Below, piece by piece: positions 23,368 through 25,105 of a stretch of DNA of 25,105 nt; the first letter of the stretch is position 1; each line of letters starts with the position of its first letter. The notes beneath the pieces were generated by a model. It was not told where the DNA came from. It did not search any database and saw only the letters and a list, made by a program, of their open reading frames with translations. The translations under genes and the position numbers were made by a program. This DNA is from JAYQPQ01 sp038145405 (lineage in GTDB: Bacteria > Pseudomonadota > Gammaproteobacteria > Pseudomonadales > GM7GCV1). Location of the stretch: positions 1 to 25,105 of the forward strand of contig JAYQPQ010000022.1 in assembly GCA_038145405.1 (NCBI GenBank), in the 5' to 3' direction.

Positions 23368-25105
23368 TTAACTCAAGGCTTGGTCAATCAGAGCGTTTTG
23401 CTCTTCCAGGTGGCGGGACATGTATCCGACCGCGGGCGCTGAAGAGGCTTCGCGCCCGGCAAACTCCAGATAGATGCCCTCTTTGAACTGATGCAGCACG
23501 CGGCGCATGTGGTGCTGGCTGCAATACCAGGCGCCCTGATTAATGGGCTCTTCCTGACACCAGGCCACACGCTCCGCCTTGGCAAAGGGCTTCAGCGCGC
23601 CAAGCAGTTCTGCTTCGGGGAAGGGATAGAGCTGTTCAATGCGCACCAGCGCAACATCTTCGATGCCGCGCTCCTGGCGCGCTTCCAACAGATGATAATA
23701 GACCTTGCCGGCACACATCACGACCTTGCGTACTTTGCCCGGATCGACCAAATCGTCGCCGATTACATTGCGGAAACTGCCATTCGCCAGTTCGTCGAGC
23801 GAAGAGACCGCCAGTTTGTGACGCAGAATCCACTTCGGACTCATAATGATCAGCGGGCGGCGCATGGGACGAATGGCCTGGCGGCGCAGGACGTGGAAAA
23901 TTTGCGCCGGCGTGGTTGGTAAACAGACCTGAATGTTGTGTTCAGCGCACTGTTGCAGAAAGCGTTCCAGACGTGCGGAAGAGTGCTCGGCACCCTGCCC
24001 TTCGTAGCCGTGGGGTAACAGCAGTGTCAGTCCGCAGAGGCGCTGCCACTTGTGCTCGCCGCTGGTAATAAATTGATCGATCACCACCTGGGCGCCGTTG
24101 GCAAAATCACCAAACTGGGCTTCCCAGATCACCAGCGCGTTGGGCGTGGTGGTTGCATAGCCATATTCGAACGCCAGCACGCCCTCTTCCGAGAGCAGCG
24201 AGTCAAAAATTTCTACCGGGCGCTGCTTGCTGCTGATCTTTTCCAGCGGCACATAGACTTCGCCGGTTTCCTGGTCGTGGATCGCCGCCTGACGATGCGA
24301 GAAAGTGCCGCGGCGCGAATCCTGTCCTGACATGCGCAGCCGGAAACCCTGATCGGCCAGGGTGGCAAAGGCCAGCAGCTCCGCCATACCCCAGTTCAAA
24401 GGTAATTCGCCTTTGGCCATTTGCATGCGCTCTTCGTAGAGCTTGGCAACCTGACGCTGCACATTGACGCTAGCTGGAATGGTGGCGATGGCGCGGCCCA
24501 TTTCCTTGAGGTATTCGATATCTGCACCGGTGACAGCCGGCACCGTCCAGTCGTGATTGAGATAGGGATTCCAGTCGACGAACAGGGACATGTTCGGCTC
24601 TTGCACCATGGCACGAGCAACCACCTCGCCGCGATCCAGACGATTGCGGTAGGTTTTCATCATGTCGTCGCTTTGCTCGGCAGACAGCAGGCCCTTTTTG
24701 ATCAGCTGTTCGGCATAGAGCATGCGGGTGCTCGGCTGCTTCCTGATCTGCTTGTACATCAGCGGCTGCGTGGTCGAGGGCTCGTCGGTCTCGTTGTGCC
24801 CGCGACGGCGGTAACACACCAGATCGATCACCACATCCTTGTGATACTTATAACGATACTGCATGGCCAGTTGGGCGACGAAGTAGACGGCAGCGGGATC
24901 ATCCGCGTTCACGTGATAGATCGGCGCCTGTACCATCTTGGCGACTTCCGTACAGTATTCCGCCGAGCGGGCATCGTCCTGACGACTGGTAGTAAAGCCG
25001 ACCTGGTTATTAATCACCACGTGGATGGTGCCGCCGACCTTATAGGCGCGGGTCTGCGACATCTGGAAGGTTTCCATGACCACGCCCTGTCCGGCAAAGG
25101 AGGCG
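23368..25105 (-). CDS. sucA: 2-oxoglutarate dehydrogenase E1, N-terminal part beyond window
   Basis: Thiamine-diphosphate-dependent E1 that decarboxylates 2-oxoglutarate and succinylates the lipoyl group of SucB. Only the C-terminal 578 codons (of about 930-940 in the family) are present; the frame runs through base 25104, reading ASFAGQGVVMETFQMSQTR at the edge, so no start lies in this window. Visible features include VINNQVGFTTSR, VNADDPAAVYFVAQLAM, CYRRRGHNETDEPS (cofactor-binding half), and in the transketolase-like C-terminal half LLPHGYEGQGAEHSSARLE and EEPINQGAWY. First visible gene of the suc operon; sdh genes are expected further right in this lineage. Confidence 0.97.
   Translation of the reverse strand, partial: ASFAGQGVVMETFQMSQTRAYKVGGTIHVVINNQVGFTTSRQDDARSAEYCTEVAKMVQAPIYHVNADDPAAVYFVAQLAMQYRYKYHKDVVIDLVCYRRRGHNETDEPSTTQPLMYKQIRKQPSTRMLYAEQLIKKGLLSAEQSDDMMKTYRNRLDRGEVVARAMVQEPNMSLFVDWNPYLNHDWTVPAVTGADIEYLKEMGRAIATIPASVNVQRQVAKLYEERMQMAKGELPLNWGMAELLAFATLADQGFRLRMSGQDSRRGTFSHRQAAIHDQETGEVYVPLEKISSKQRPVEIFDSLLSEEGVLAFEYGYATTTPNALVIWEAQFGDFANGAQVVIDQFITSGEHKWQRLCGLTLLLPHGYEGQGAEHSSARLERFLQQCAEHNIQVCLPTTPAQIFHVLRRQAIRPMRRPLIIMSPKWILRHKLAVSSLDELANGSFRNVIGDDLVDPGKVRKVVMCAGKVYYHLLEARQERGIEDVALVRIEQLYPFPEAELLGALKPFAKAERVAWCQEEPINQGAWYCSQHHMRRVLHQFKEGIYLEFAGREASSAPAVGYMSRHLEEQNALIDQALS

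Noticed and set aside
25081..25083. GTG at 25083 as the start of sucA
   Set aside because: The frame continues to the window edge and encodes FAGQGVVMETF, conserved internal sequence of the E1 family, so the gene is cut by the window rather than starting here.

Overview
The window reads as a core chromosomal segment of a marine-type gammaproteobacterium of the Pseudomonadales/Cellvibrionales kind. This is an inference from gene order: leuC-leuD-leuB-asd-fimV with a divergent LysR gene, prmB-aroC-MFS, gpsA-DUF4389-sixA, and sucA-sucB-lpd-sucC-sucD all match arrangements known from Pseudomonas and relatives. Coding density is high, codons favour G/C at third positions, and I see no insertion sequence, phage gene, tRNA, rRNA or CRISPR array.

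Layout. 1-2094 (-): fimV, cut at its 3' end. 2202-6496 (-): asd, leuB, leuD and leuC, a tightly packed leucine/aspartate-family operon transcribed leuC to asd. 6602-7471 (+): a LysR regulator divergent from leuC. 7451-10661 (-): prmB, aroC and an MFS transporter. 10744-11307 (+): folE. 11293-14975 (-): htpG, gpsA, a small DUF4389 membrane protein and sixA. 15167-17105 (+): a MurG-like glycosyltransferase overlapping a calcineurin-like phosphoesterase. 17453-18037 (+): a membrane protein resembling the N-terminal domain of PuuD. 18106-18489 (-): a RidA-family protein. 18564-25105 (-): the suc operon (sucD, sucC, lpd, sucB, sucA), with the N-terminus of SucA off the right edge.

The most interesting unit is 14976-17105. 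The phosphoesterase looks more like the PlcP type (phospholipase C that strips the headgroup from phospholipids) than true LpxH, and it is translationally coupled to a lipid-type glycosyltransferase. The upstream region carries three CTGTCAT-like heptamers at an exact 11-bp period, the layout of a PHO box. Together these suggest a phosphate-starvation lipid-remodelling cassette that replaces phospholipid with glycolipid. The same intergenic region holds a good sigma-32 promoter for the divergent htpG. The enzymatic functions and Pho control are inferred, not shown.

Other points: a RidA paralogue that seems to lack the usual catalytic arginine and sits between two terminators with the same stem; a stand-alone PuuD-like membrane domain behind a 347-bp gene-free stretch; and regularly spaced acidic DFxLG motifs in FimV.
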